NCBI RefSeq assembly: GCF_002897035.1
Contig: NZ_BAUX01000019.1
Span: forward strand, 27,858 to 91,857
DNA length: 64,000 nt
DNA from: Methylopila sp. Yamaguchi
Lineage (GTDB): Bacteria; Pseudomonadota; Alphaproteobacteria; Rhizobiales; Methylopilaceae
Direction of reading: 5' to 3'
Shown: positions 46,733 through 55,436 of the stretch, piece after piece
How positions within the stretch are numbered: position 1 is the first letter of the stretch
Layout: every line of letters begins with the position of its first letter
Program-made: the position numbers and the translations under genes
Notes under the pieces: model-generated
Told to the model about the DNA's origin: nothing
The model's input: only the letters and a program-made list of their open reading frames with translations
The model's database searches: none

Positions 46733-47642
46733 GAAAAACCTCACTTTCAAGCAGTTTCGCTATCTGGAGGCGCTGGCGGAGCACGGCCACTTCGGACGGG
46801 CGGCCGAGGCCTGCGCGATCACCCAGCCAGCGCTCTCCATGCAGATCAAAGCTTTGGAAGAGGAGTTGGGCGCGGCGCTGTTCGAACGCGACCGGCGACA
46901 GGTCCGGCTGACGAGTTTCGGGGAGGAAATCGCCCTGCGGGCCCGGCACATCCTGCGGTCGCTCGATGATCTCGAAGACTATGCGCGGGGCGCGCGCGGC
47001 GGGCTGGCCGGGAGGCTGCGCATCGGCGTGATCCCGACCATCGCGCCCTACCTGCTGCCGAGCCTCGTCGCGGACCTCACGCGGCTGCATGAGGGGCTCG
47101 ACCTTCACGTGCGTGAGACCCTGACCCCAAAACTTGTTCAGGAATTGAACGACGGACGCCTGGACATGGCGATTGTCGCTCTGCCGGTGTCGGAGCCGTC
47201 TCTGACCGAGACGGCGCTGTTTACCGAGGATTTCGTCCTCGTCCGGCCGCGCGCGGACGAGGGAAAACCCGTCCCCAATCGCGAAGCGCTGCGCGAGATG
47301 CGCCTGCTCCTGCTGGAGGAGGGGCATTGCTTCCGCCACCAGGCCCTGTCGTTCTGCAACCGGAACGACCACGCCGCGCAACCCCGCGATCTGCTGGACG
47401 CCAGTTCGCTCTCCACGCTGGTCCAGATGGTCGAGGCGGGCCTTGGCGTCACCCTGGTTCCGGAAATGGCCGTCGCGGTCGAGACGCGGTCCGCGTCGGT
47501 GTCCGTCTCGCGCTTTCCAAGACCTCGACCCTCGCGAACCATCGGCATGGTCTGGCGCCGAACGAGCCCGCTGGCTCGGCAATTGACCCAGATCTCCGAC
47601 GCGGTCCGGACCTCGGCGGCGGCGCTCCGGCAGCCTCGGTAA
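46731..47642 (+). CDS. oxyR: Hydrogen peroxide-inducible activator
   Basis: A 303-residue LysR-family regulator. HTH at about 5-65 (LTFKQFRYLEALAEHGHFGRAAEACAITQPALSMQIKALE). The redox pair is Cys200 and Cys209 (GHCFRHQALSFC) with the exact nine-residue separation of E. coli Cys199/Cys208, so peroxide sensing should be intact. The ATG at 46731 has no obvious Shine-Dalgarno; the transcript may be leaderless. Divergent to katG. Confidence 0.95.
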   Translation: MKNLTFKQFRYLEALAEHGHFGRAAEACAITQPALSMQIKALEEELGAALFERDRRQVRLTSFGEEIALRARHILRSLDDLEDYARGARGGLAGRLRIGVIPTIAPYLLPSLVADLTRLHEGLDLHVRETLTPKLVQELNDGRLDMAIVALPVSEPSLTETALFTEDFVLVRPRADEGKPVPNREALREMRLLLLEEGHCFRHQALSFCNRNDHAAQPRDLLDASSLSTLVQMVEAGLGVTLVPEMAVAVETRSASVSVSRFPRPRPSRTIGMVWRRTSPLARQLTQISDAVRTSAAALRQPR

Positions 47643-47906
47643 GGCGGGGTTCCCGCGGCCACGGCGGCGGACAGCGCTCGATCTCCAAGAACGCAGGCTT
47701 TCGAGTGGGGCCAGCAAGGTCACTCAAGGTCGTCGTGGTTCTTCTCCGACAGCGGCGCACGCGCCACCAATTTGGGTCAACCTGTTGAGGGGGGCGCGAT
47801 TTTGGGTTCAGGCCTCCGATCTTTCTAAAATGCTCAAGGTCCGCTTCCGAGTTTGTTAGAGCCCGATCGCGGATGAAGGACCTCCTGCTCCCCATCAGGA
47901 AAAACG

Positions 47907-50312
47907 ATGCTCAGCGTCATCGGCTGCCTGACCCAGCAGCACGATCTCGGGCTCGTGTCGCTCGCGGTCGTGATCTGCGCGCTCGCGTCCTACACCGCGG
48001 TGGCGATCCTCCATCAGGCGACCGGCGCCACCGGCTCGAAGCGCGGCTTCTGGCTCGGCCTCGCGGCGCTCGCGAGCGGCTCCGGGATCTGGGCGACGCA
48101 TTTCGTCGCGATGCTGGCCTACTCCTCCGGGCTCCCGAACGGCTACGATCTCCCTCTGACGGCGCTGTCGCTGATCGTAGCCGTCCTCGTAACCGGAGCT
48201 GGCCTCCGCCTGTCCCTCTCGCGGATGCCGCCCTGGTCGGCGGGGATCGGGGGCGGCGTCATGGGTCTCGGCATCGCCGCGATGCATTACCTTGGAATGT
48301 CCGCCTACCAGGTCGCAGGCGCGGTGCGGTGGACTCCAACGCTGGTGGGAGTCTCCATCCTTATCGGCGTGGCGGGCGCGGCGGCCGCGCTGCCGATCGC
48401 CCTGCGGCGGCGCTCGCTCCTCAATGAAGCGCTGGCGGCGCTCCTGCTCACGCTCGCGATCTGCGGCCTTCATTTCACGGCCATGAGCGCGTTCGACATA
48501 ACGCCCGATCCCCTGGCCCCGATCGCCTCCAACGCCGCGCCCCATGAATGGCTGGCCGCGCTCGTTTCGGTTCCGAGCCTGAGCATCATCGTGATCGCGC
48601 TGGGCGCGCTCGTTTTCGAGAGCCGTGAGCGGCGCCGTGCCGAGCGGGAGGAACTGGTCCGCAGCCTCGCCAACGCGGCGGTGGAGGGAGTGCTGGTCTG
48701 CGACGGCGACCGGATCGTGACCGCGAACGACAGCCTCGCAGCGCTGTTGGGGCGCGCTCCCGGCAGCTTGGCCGGAGCCTCGCTGACGGACATGCTCCCC
48801 GCGGTCGCAAGCGGCGTTCGGGCTGGGATCGGGTCTCGGGAGATCAACCTCAGCGATGCGGACGGGGGACCAATCCCGGTCGAACTGATCGAACACGCGA
48901 TCGACCTCGGCGGGCGCCCTCATCGCGCGATCGCCCTTCGCGACCTGCGGGCTCGTCGCGAAGCGGAGCGCCATATCCAGTTTCTCGCGCATCACGACGA
49001 ACTGACGGGCATAGCAAACCGAAGCAGCTTCAACCGGGCGCTCGACCGCGCCCTCGATGATGCGCACGCCCTCGGCCGGGGTCTCGCGGTGTTCTACCTC
49101 GACCTTGATCGCTTCAAGGAGGTCAACGACCTCTTCGGCCACGCCGCGGGCGACGCGTTGCTGCAGACCTTCGTGCGGCGGGTCGAGGCCGTTCTCCGAG
49201 AGGGACAAACCTTCGCGCGTCTCGGAGGCGACGAGTTTGCGATCATCGCTCCGGATTTGAACGAACTCGGAGCCGTGGAGACATTCGCCGCCGACATACG
49301 CGAAGCTGTGACAAGAGACGACGCAGCGCTCGCCGTTCGGGGGGCGCTCTCAGTCAGCATTGGCGTTGCGCTCGCCGCGGCGCGGGGCGTGGATCGCGAG
49401 ACGTTGCTCGGCCAAGCCGACGCCGCCTTATACCGCGCGAAGCTGGAGGAACGGGGCGGGCTTCGCGTGTTCCAGCCGGAGATGGGCTCCCAGATCCGAG
49501 CTCGCCGGCAACTGGAACAGGACATTCGTCAAGCTGTCGCCTCCGGCGAGTTGCTGCTGGTCTATCAGCCTCAGACCACGGTGGTCGCTGGGGTCGTCGT
49601 CGGGTTCGAGGCGCTGGTGAGATGGCGCCACCGCGAGCGAGGCGAGGTCTCGCCCGCCACATTCATCCCGGTGGCCGAGGAAACGGGTTCGATCATGGAG
49701 ATCGGCGAATGGGTGCTGCGTGAGGCCTGCCGCGAGGCCGCGCAATGGACGCAGCCGCTCAGGATCGGCGTGAACGTGTCCGCTGTGCAGCTGCACAGCA
49801 TCGCCTTCGCGACCTTCGTGGACGACGTGCTCCAGGATGCGGGGCTAAGCCCGGATCGGCTCGAACTGGAGATCACGGAGACGGCGCTCATTCGCGACCT
49901 TGATCGAACGCTATGGACCCTTCATCAGCTGAAAGGCCTGGGGGTGCGGATCGCCATGGACGATTTCGGCACCGGCTACTCCTCGCTGTCGAACCTGCGC
50001 GCGTTCCCCTTCGACAAGATCAAGATCGACCGCTCGTTCGTTCGGTCCGTCGACGTCAACGAACAGACCGCTGCGATCGTGCGGGCGGTCCTCGGACTTG
50101 GGCGCGGGCTAGGTCTGCCGGTGTTGGCCGAAGGGGTTGAGACCAAGGGAGAGCTCACCTTCCTCAGGCAGGAGGGCTGCGACGAAGCGCAAGGCTTCCT
50201 CATCGGACGTCCGGCTCCGATCGAGGCCTACGCCCAGCTTGTCCGTCGGGGCGGATTAAGAATGATCGAGCGCCCCGGGGTGGACTGTCGTCCAGGAGCG
50301 GCGCTCGCTTAG
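47907..50312 (+). CDS. MHYT-PAS-GGDEF-EAL cyclic-di-GMP protein
   Basis: An 801-residue inner-membrane signalling protein. The MHYT sensor (about 10-235, seven helices) has three motif copies, ATHFVAM (63-69), AMHYLGM (125-131) and LHFTAM (188-193), thought to bind copper or a gas. A PAS-like domain is at about 250-345. GGDEF (about 360-520) keeps GGDEF at 440-444, but the inhibitory site has REGQ where RxxD is usual. EAL (about 535-785) keeps EALVRW, DDFGTGYSSL, KIDRSFV and EGVE. Both synthesis and breakdown of cyclic-di-GMP are possible. AGGAAAA lies upstream of the ATG. It tail-overlaps the next gene by four bases. Confidence 0.93.
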   Translation: MLSVIGCLTQQHDLGLVSLAVVICALASYTAVAILHQATGATGSKRGFWLGLAALASGSGIWATHFVAMLAYSSGLPNGYDLPLTALSLIVAVLVTGAGLRLSLSRMPPWSAGIGGGVMGLGIAAMHYLGMSAYQVAGAVRWTPTLVGVSILIGVAGAAAALPIALRRRSLLNEALAALLLTLAICGLHFTAMSAFDITPDPLAPIASNAAPHEWLAALVSVPSLSIIVIALGALVFESRERRRAEREELVRSLANAAVEGVLVCDGDRIVTANDSLAALLGRAPGSLAGASLTDMLPAVASGVRAGIGSREINLSDADGGPIPVELIEHAIDLGGRPHRAIALRDLRARREAERHIQFLAHHDELTGIANRSSFNRALDRALDDAHALGRGLAVFYLDLDRFKEVNDLFGHAAGDALLQTFVRRVEAVLREGQTFARLGGDEFAIIAPDLNELGAVETFAADIREAVTRDDAALAVRGALSVSIGVALAAARGVDRETLLGQADAALYRAKLEERGGLRVFQPEMGSQIRARRQLEQDIRQAVASGELLLVYQPQTTVVAGVVVGFEALVRWRHRERGEVSPATFIPVAEETGSIMEIGEWVLREACREAAQWTQPLRIGVNVSAVQLHSIAFATFVDDVLQDAGLSPDRLELEITETALIRDLDRTLWTLHQLKGLGVRIAMDDFGTGYSSLSNLRAFPFDKIKIDRSFVRSVDVNEQTAAIVRAVLGLGRGLGLPVLAEGVETKGELTFLRQEGCDEAQGFLIGRPAPIEAYAQLVRRGGLRMIERPGVDCRPGAALA

Positions 50313-51292
50313 AACTGCCAGTTCGCGGGAACCCAGGCGTATCCGCCGTCGGTCTTCAGCATCCGGCCGAGGCCGGGGAAGGGAAAGTGGAAGGCCAGCA
50401 CCGGAATGCGATCGGCCGCCGCCCGGTCGAAGATGCGCCGGCGGGAGGCGAGCGCGGCCCCCATGTCGCGATCCGGGCCGGGCAGCCACGGATTGTCGAC
50501 GTTGACCACCGGGTGATAGGCGAGGTCGGCGGTCAACAGCAGATGGTCGTTTCCGGAATGGACAAGGAAGGTCGCCATGCCCGGCGTGTGGCCTGACGCC
50601 ACGATGCTCGTGAGGCCGGGCGCGATCTCGGCGCCGGCTTCGTAAAGCTCAACGTCGCTCATGGCCGGTTTGACGCTGCTCTTGATGGCGGCGGCGAAGC
50701 GCGAGCGGAAGTCCTCCGGGACCGGCATATAGGAAAGATCCGGATCGCTGAGGACGAAGAAGTCCCAGTCCGCCTTCGGCGCGAATACGGTGGCGCGTGG
50801 GAACGCCTTGCCGCCGTCCGCGGCTCTGAGGTTGCCGACATGGTCGGGATGGGTGTGCGACACGACTATCGCGTCGATGTCCGTGGGTCCCAGGCCGATC
50901 GCCGCAAGGTTCTGGAAGATCCGGCCGCCGTTCGGGCCCATGGTCGCGCCGGCGCCAGCTTCGATGAGGATGCGCCGACCGCCGGTCTCGATCAGAAGCG
51001 TGTTCAGGTTCAGCGTCATGCGGTCGGTCGGCAGGAACGCGCGCCGCAAGACCTCCTGAAGCTCCGCCTCGGGCGCGTCGCTCGCGTAGACGCGGGGCGG
51101 GCCGCCGATCACACCATCGCTCAGGACGGTCGCGCTGATCTCGCCGACGCGGAAGCGATAGTGGCCGGCGTTTCCGCTTAAGGGGGTGGGCGCCGCCTGC
51201 GCAAGCGCGGCGCCGCCTCCGACGAGCGCGGACGATGCGCCGGCGACAGCGGTGAGCATCACAGCGCGTCTGTTCAGGGTGAACGCGTTCAT
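50309..51292 (-). CDS. Exported metallo-beta-lactamase-fold hydrolase
   Basis: A 327-residue MBL-fold protein with a twin-arginine-like export signal (LNRRAVMLTAVAGASSALVGGGAALAQA, cleavage about 31). Metal ligands are His146, His148, Asp150 and His151 (SHTHPDH), with GHTPGM and TADLAYHP further on. The pattern resembles quorum-quenching lactonases and related phenol or ester hydrolases. It starts at ATG 51292 and is divergent from a LysR gene, which probably controls it. The substrate is unknown. Confidence 0.88.
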   Translation of the reverse strand: MNAFTLNRRAVMLTAVAGASSALVGGGAALAQAAPTPLSGNAGHYRFRVGEISATVLSDGVIGGPPRVYASDAPEAELQEVLRRAFLPTDRMTLNLNTLLIETGGRRILIEAGAGATMGPNGGRIFQNLAAIGLGPTDIDAIVVSHTHPDHVGNLRAADGGKAFPRATVFAPKADWDFFVLSDPDLSYMPVPEDFRSRFAAAIKSSVKPAMSDVELYEAGAEIAPGLTSIVASGHTPGMATFLVHSGNDHLLLTADLAYHPVVNVDNPWLPGPDRDMGAALASRRRIFDRAAADRIPVLAFHFPFPGLGRMLKTDGGYAWVPANWQF

Positions 51293-51465
51293 TGAGCTTC
51301 CCTTTCCACGTGCTCGGCCGCTCGAACCCTCCGACCGCGAAACCACAAATTGACCGTGACGGGGGCGGGTTCTGGGCGCGATAGAAATGCTCGTCGAGCC
51401 TGACACGAGGTCATTGCGCGGTTAAGATGGATGGGGCTTCCCGGCTTGATTAGCGCAGCTTCGCA

Positions 51466-52368
51466 ATGGGCCCGATACGTTTGGACAGTTTCGACGTTTT
51501 CGTCGCCATCGTGCGCTGCGGCGGTTTTCGCGCGGCGGCGCTGGAGCGGGGCGTTTCGTCGTCGGCCCTGAGCCAAACGATCAGCGCTCTGGAAGACTCG
51601 CTTGGGATCCGGCTCCTCAATCGGACGACGCGGAGCGTGTCGCCGACCGAGGCCGGCCAACGTTTGCTGGACCGCCTTGCTCCGGCGTTGGCGGATATTC
51701 GGTCGGCGATCGGCGAGATCGACGGCTTGCGGGACAGTCCGTCGGGGACGTTACGGATCAATGCTCCGGCGCCCGCCGTCGATCATCTCCTTTGCCCACT
51801 CGTGTTCGACTTCATGGAGACCTATCCCGAGGTCAAGATCGAGATCGTGAGCGACGCGGCGGTGATCGACATCGTGGCGAGCGGCTTCGACGCTGGCGTC
51901 CGGTTCGGCCAGCAACTGGCGCAGGACATGATCGCCGTTCCGATGGGCCCGTCGCTCCGATACGCCATCGTTGCGTCGCCGGAATACATCGAGAGGCGCG
52001 GCGCTCCGGAAACGCCGCGCGATCTCGCGGGTCACGACTGCATAAGGCGCAGGTTCCCCGGCGGCACGCTCGTCACATGGCGATTTGTCCATGGGAGCGA
52101 AGATCTTGAGGTCACGCCCACGGGGCGGCTGACCGTCAGTTCGGCGCACAACGAAGTGCAGGCGGCTTTGGCGGGCAGAGGCGTCGCTCATGTGCTGGAC
52201 GACTACGCTAAGCCCCACATCCGCGGCGGCCGGCTGGTGGAGCTTCTCCCGCAGTGGAGCGCCGCCTTGCCCCACTGGTTTCTGTATTACCCCAACCGCC
52301 GGCTTCCGAGCGCCGCCATGCGAGCGTTCCTCGATCACATGAGGAGCTACGACTGGAAGGCCGGCTGA
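51466..52368 (+). CDS. LysR-family regulator beside the MBL hydrolase
   Basis: A 300-residue LysR protein: HTH at about 5-65 (FDVFVAIVRCGGFRAAALERGVSSSALSQTISALEDSLGIRLLNRTTRSVSPTEAGQRLL) and substrate domain. The wording NRTTRSVSPTEAG places it in the large group that controls adjacent oxidoreductases or hydrolases. It is divergent from the MBL gene across 173 bases and convergent with the lipocalin-like gene. Confidence 0.9.
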   Translation: MGPIRLDSFDVFVAIVRCGGFRAAALERGVSSSALSQTISALEDSLGIRLLNRTTRSVSPTEAGQRLLDRLAPALADIRSAIGEIDGLRDSPSGTLRINAPAPAVDHLLCPLVFDFMETYPEVKIEIVSDAAVIDIVASGFDAGVRFGQQLAQDMIAVPMGPSLRYAIVASPEYIERRGAPETPRDLAGHDCIRRRFPGGTLVTWRFVHGSEDLEVTPTGRLTVSSAHNEVQAALAGRGVAHVLDDYAKPHIRGGRLVELLPQWSAALPHWFLYYPNRRLPSAAMRAFLDHMRSYDWKAG

Positions 52369-52436
52369 GGGAGCCGCCGAGGCAGTCGTCAGGCCCATCA
52401 CGCCGCGGCGCTGGGCGGACGTTCGACTCTGAGACT

Positions 52437-52943
52437 TCAACGGCCTCGCTCGGCGCGCCGCCATTCGATCTGGACGCGCGTGCCTTCCGGTCGCCGGAAA
52501 TGTTCGGTCATTTGGTCCCCGACCACGGTCAGCGTGAGCTGCTCCCGTGTGCGGGTGCTGCCGACCCAGTTCGGAAACGTCGCGCCATCGACGTGATTGC
52601 CGCTGAAGGCGCCCTCTTCATCGACAGTGTAGGTTCCGAAGAAGCCAATACTGCGCGCCATCGCCCGCCGGTTTTCCTCGTCCGTGCCTGCGCCGCGGGT
52701 GTCTGAGGCGAAGCGCGGGGCGCCGCCGTCGGTCAGCACTTCGATGAAATGCATGTCGGCCGTGAAGACGAGAAGGCCGTTGGGCTTCTCTCCATAGGCG
52801 GGGATATTGCGACCGCCAGGATCGATCGTCGCCGAAACCATTCTCCAGGCGCCAACCAACTGATTTCTGGCCTCAGCCTGCGCGGACGCCGGGAACGAGC
52901 CGAGCCCGAGGGTGAGAGCGGAGATCGCCAATCGGAGCAGCAT
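52437..52943 (-). CDS. Exported lipocalin-like protein
   Basis: A 168-residue protein with a Sec signal peptide (MLLRLAISALTLGLGSFPASAQA, cleavage about 23). The mature part starts NQLVGAWRMVSATIDPGG and continues as a lipocalin-like beta barrel (GLLVFTADMHFIEVL, FFGTYTVDEEGAFSGNHVDGATFPNWVGS). The ATG at 52943 has AAGGGA upstream and gives the clean signal; a start at 52988 is possible. It lies 54 bases after the SDR gene in the same direction, so they may be co-transcribed. Ligand unknown. Confidence 0.82.
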   Translation of the reverse strand: MLLRLAISALTLGLGSFPASAQAEARNQLVGAWRMVSATIDPGGRNIPAYGEKPNGLLVFTADMHFIEVLTDGGAPRFASDTRGAGTDEENRRAMARSIGFFGTYTVDEEGAFSGNHVDGATFPNWVGSTRTREQLTLTVVGDQMTEHFRRPEGTRVQIEWRRAERGR

Positions 52944-52997
52944 GATCTTGTCCCTTAGACGGTGGTGCAGTCGCCGCAAGTTGGTCATCGCGCGCGA

Positions 52998-53831
52998 TCA
53001 GAGATCCTGACGGTCCGCGGCGTAGGCCACGTCCCGCTGCGCCTCGACGGCCGCCAGACGCGTCGAAAGGGCCTGCGAGATCGAAGAATAGGCCGTGCTG
53101 CCCAACGCCAGGCGCAGCGGAGGCGCGGCGCTTTCCGCCGCCGCGATGATCGCCGCCGCGGTTCGCGCCGCGTCGCCCTTCAGAACGAAACTGCCGTCGT
53201 CTATCGCGCGTCGCATGGCCCCGGCCGGGGTGCCCTCGTAGACGTCCAGGGCTTCGGCGCGAACGAGGTTCGCGCCGAAGTTCGTTCCGGTCGGGCCAGG
53301 CTCCGCGATGATGAACGTGATCCCGAACCCCGCCACTTCCTGCGCGACGGCTTCGATGAAGCCTTCGATGCCCCATTTGGTGGCGTGATAGAGGCTGAAG
53401 CTGGGATAAGCGATCTGTCCGCCCTCGGAGGACACCTGCAGGATGCGCCCGCCGCCCTGTCGGCGAAGATGGGGCAGGGCGGCGCGGATCAGATGGATCG
53501 ATCCGGTGAGGTTGGCGGCGATCTGCGCATCGATCTGCGCGTTGGTCAGCTCTTCGGCGGCGCCGAACAGGCCGTAGCCCGCATTGCTCACCACCACGTC
53601 GATGCGTCCGTGGCGCTGGAACGCGCCGTCGACGGCGGCGAGCAAACCCGTGGCGTCCGTCAGATCGAGCGGCACGACGTCGAGGCTGTCGCCGTACTGC
53701 GACCGCAGGCCGGACAGGGCCTCGGAGCGACGCGTGGTGGCGAGCACCTTTTCACCTTTGGCCAGCAGTTGCCGCGCCATCTCAAGACCGAGACCTGAAG
53801 ACGCCCCGGTGACGAACCATGTTTTCGGCAT
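52998..53831 (-). CDS. SDR-family oxidoreductase
   Basis: A 277-residue classical SDR: TGASSGLG at about 8-15, SNAGYGLFG, catalytic Ser in QVSSEGGQ and Tyr-x3-Lys in YHATK. ATG at 53831 has AGAGG upstream; GTG at 53834 is an alternative. It is divergent from a LysR gene 90 bases away, forming a regulator-target pair. Members of this branch reduce ketones or aldehydes of varied origin. Confidence 0.88.
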   Translation of the reverse strand: MPKTWFVTGASSGLGLEMARQLLAKGEKVLATTRRSEALSGLRSQYGDSLDVVPLDLTDATGLLAAVDGAFQRHGRIDVVVSNAGYGLFGAAEELTNAQIDAQIAANLTGSIHLIRAALPHLRRQGGGRILQVSSEGGQIAYPSFSLYHATKWGIEGFIEAVAQEVAGFGITFIIAEPGPTGTNFGANLVRAEALDVYEGTPAGAMRRAIDDGSFVLKGDAARTAAAIIAAAESAAPPLRLALGSTAYSSISQALSTRLAAVEAQRDVAYAADRQDL

Positions 53832-53921
53832 CACGAATTCCTCTCTTTCGCCAAGGTAGCCACGTTGGATTGGCGCTATAAGATCGCCAGGCTGAGATGG
53901 CTTGGTGAGGAATATTCACGG

Positions 53922-54821
53922 ATGGGGCGGCCGAGCTTGAACGATCTGGCGGCGTTCGCGTCCGTCGCCGGCCACCGGAGCTTTCGCAAGGCGGCCGACG
54001 CGATGGGGGTCTCGCGTTCGGCCCTCAGCCACGCGATCATCGGGCTCGAAAGCAAACTGGGCGTCCGCTTGCTCAACCGCACGACGCGGAGCGTCTCGCT
54101 GACCCAGGCGGGAAGCCGGTTGCTCGCGCGCCTGGATCCCGTCCTTCAGGATCTCGATCAGGCGCTCGATACGCTGTCCGAGGCGCGCGGGACGCCGAGC
54201 GGCGAACTGCGGATCAACGCGAACAAGAGCGGCGCGCGCATTCTGCTCCGCGACGTCATCCCGCGCTTTCTGGAGCTCAATCCTGGGGTCGAACTCGATC
54301 TCGTATCCGAAGGCCGGCTTGTCGACATTGTCGAACAGGGTTTCGACGCCGGGGTGCGCCTTCTCGAAGCGGTCCCTCAGGACATGGTCGCGGTGCCCTT
54401 CGGCGGCGACGTGCGCTTCGTCGCCGTGGCCGCGCCGTCCTATCTTCTGGCCCGCGGAACCCCGAACACGCCGGACGATCTCAGGGTTCATGCCTGCATC
54501 CGCCAACGGCTGCCGAGCGGAAAGCGCTACCGCTGGGAGTTCTCGAGACACGGCGTCGAAGTCGCCGTCGACGTTCCTGGCAATCTGACCCTCGACGACA
54601 ACGATCTCCTGGTCGAGGCCGCGGCGGCGGGGCGCGGCGTCGCCTACGTGCCGGAACACTTCGCCCGGTCGCTCATGAAATCCGGACGGCTGGTCGCCGT
54701 TCTGGCGGAGTGGTGCCCGCCGTTATCCGGTCTGGCGCTCTACTACCCGCGCAACCGGCACATGCCGTCGCCGCTTCGCGCGTTCATTGACGTTCTGAAG
54801 GGCGCGGAGAAGGCGCGATGA
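53922..54821 (+). CDS. LysR-family regulator beside the SDR gene
   Basis: A 299-residue LysR protein starting MGRPSLNDLAAFASVAGHRSFRKAADAMGVSRSALSHAI, HTH at about 5-65. ATG at 53922 is preferred to an upstream start at 53865, whose extra residues do not fit the family. It belongs to the same LNRTTRSVSLTQAG group as the LysR at 51466, and the two may be related by duplication along with their target genes. Its 3' end overlaps a small exported-protein gene on the other strand by 38 bases. Confidence 0.88.
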   Translation: MGRPSLNDLAAFASVAGHRSFRKAADAMGVSRSALSHAIIGLESKLGVRLLNRTTRSVSLTQAGSRLLARLDPVLQDLDQALDTLSEARGTPSGELRINANKSGARILLRDVIPRFLELNPGVELDLVSEGRLVDIVEQGFDAGVRLLEAVPQDMVAVPFGGDVRFVAVAAPSYLLARGTPNTPDDLRVHACIRQRLPSGKRYRWEFSRHGVEVAVDVPGNLTLDDNDLLVEAAAAGRGVAYVPEHFARSLMKSGRLVAVLAEWCPPLSGLALYYPRNRHMPSPLRAFIDVLKGAEKAR

Positions 54822-54996
54822 GCGCGCCTCCGTCGGCGCCTAGGATCGGGAGACGATCGCCCTTGGCGGCTCGGTTGGAGATCTGGCTCATGGCGGCCAG
54901 CGGATCGCCGCTCTCGGCGTAGCCCATCAGCAGGGGCAGGGGCAGCAGAACGAGCCACAGCCATCGGGCCCCGATCCGTTTGGTGTTGCGCTTCAT
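54784..54996 (-). CDS. Small exported or membrane-anchored protein
   Basis: A 70-residue ORF: a basic start (MKRNTKRIGARW) leads into a hydrophobic stretch (LWLVLLPLPLLMGYA), then a polar tail with SQISNRAAKGDRLPI. This looks like a signal peptide or anchor on a small secreted protein. Its ATG overlaps the stop of the next upstream small gene (ATGA), a sign of real co-translation. It overlaps the lysR 3' end by 38 bases. No family recognised. Confidence 0.6.
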   Translation of the reverse strand: MKRNTKRIGARWLWLVLLPLPLLMGYAESGDPLAAMSQISNRAAKGDRLPILGADGGALIAPSPRPSERQ

Positions 54997-55157
54997 GAGG
55001 GCCTCGCCGGGGTCAGCAGCGCGCCGGTCGGCTTCACGCCGTCATCCGCCTGCGATCTCTCCGCGGTCGCCTCCGAAGTCAGCAACAGCGAAGCTCCGAG
55101 AACTGCGGCTCGCGCCACGACGGCGACGCAGACGGCGGCGGCTTTTCTAGAACGCAT
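54993..55157 (-). CDS. Small exported protein of unknown function
   Basis: A 54-residue ORF starting MRSRKAAAVCVAVVARAAVLG, a typical signal peptide with likely cleavage after SEATA (about 32), leaving a peptide of about 22 residues. AGGAG lies nine bases before the ATG at 55157. It overlaps the following small gene by four bases. The frame continues open upstream as a longer ORF, but the signal peptide and ribosome site favour the short form. It is divergent from a methyltransferase gene, with a 34-base inverted repeat between them. Confidence 0.6.
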   Translation of the reverse strand: MRSRKAAAVCVAVVARAAVLGASLLLTSEATAERSQADDGVKPTGALLTPARPS

Positions 55158-55252
55158 GGGCTTGGCTCCTCGATCGTCAGGTTCAGCGCCCCGGGGAAAC
55201 CGCGTAACGCGGAGTTGGTCGCTGACATGACGGCAATCTGGAAGAGGCCGCG

Positions 55253-55361
55253 GTTGCGTTGGATTGCGTGATGTTAAGACTTGTTGGCGCCTCGCGGTCG
55301 AGACGCGTGCAACACGTCTTCCGGCTGCAACAAGTCTTAACATCACGCAATCCAACGCAAC
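55253..55361. repeat. Perfect 34-base inverted repeat with 41-base spacer
   Basis: Arms at 55253-55286 and 55328-55361 are exact reverse complements over 34 bases (the left arm begins GTTGCGTTGGATTGCGTG, the right ends in its complement), separated by 41 bases that themselves contain a weaker dyad (GACGCGTG...CACGTC). Within each arm TTGCGT occurs twice, ten bases apart. The arms are less GC-rich than the flanks. It lies between the divergent small exported gene (start 55157) and the methyltransferase gene (start 55437). It could be a cruciform operator, a MITE-like remnant or a leader hairpin. Confidence 0.9.
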
Positions 55362-55436
55362 GCTCTGAGGTTGCACGGTCCCATCGTGCAAACGGCGAAC
55401 GTGATTTCTGCTTCGCCCAAACGGGATCCGAGCCTC

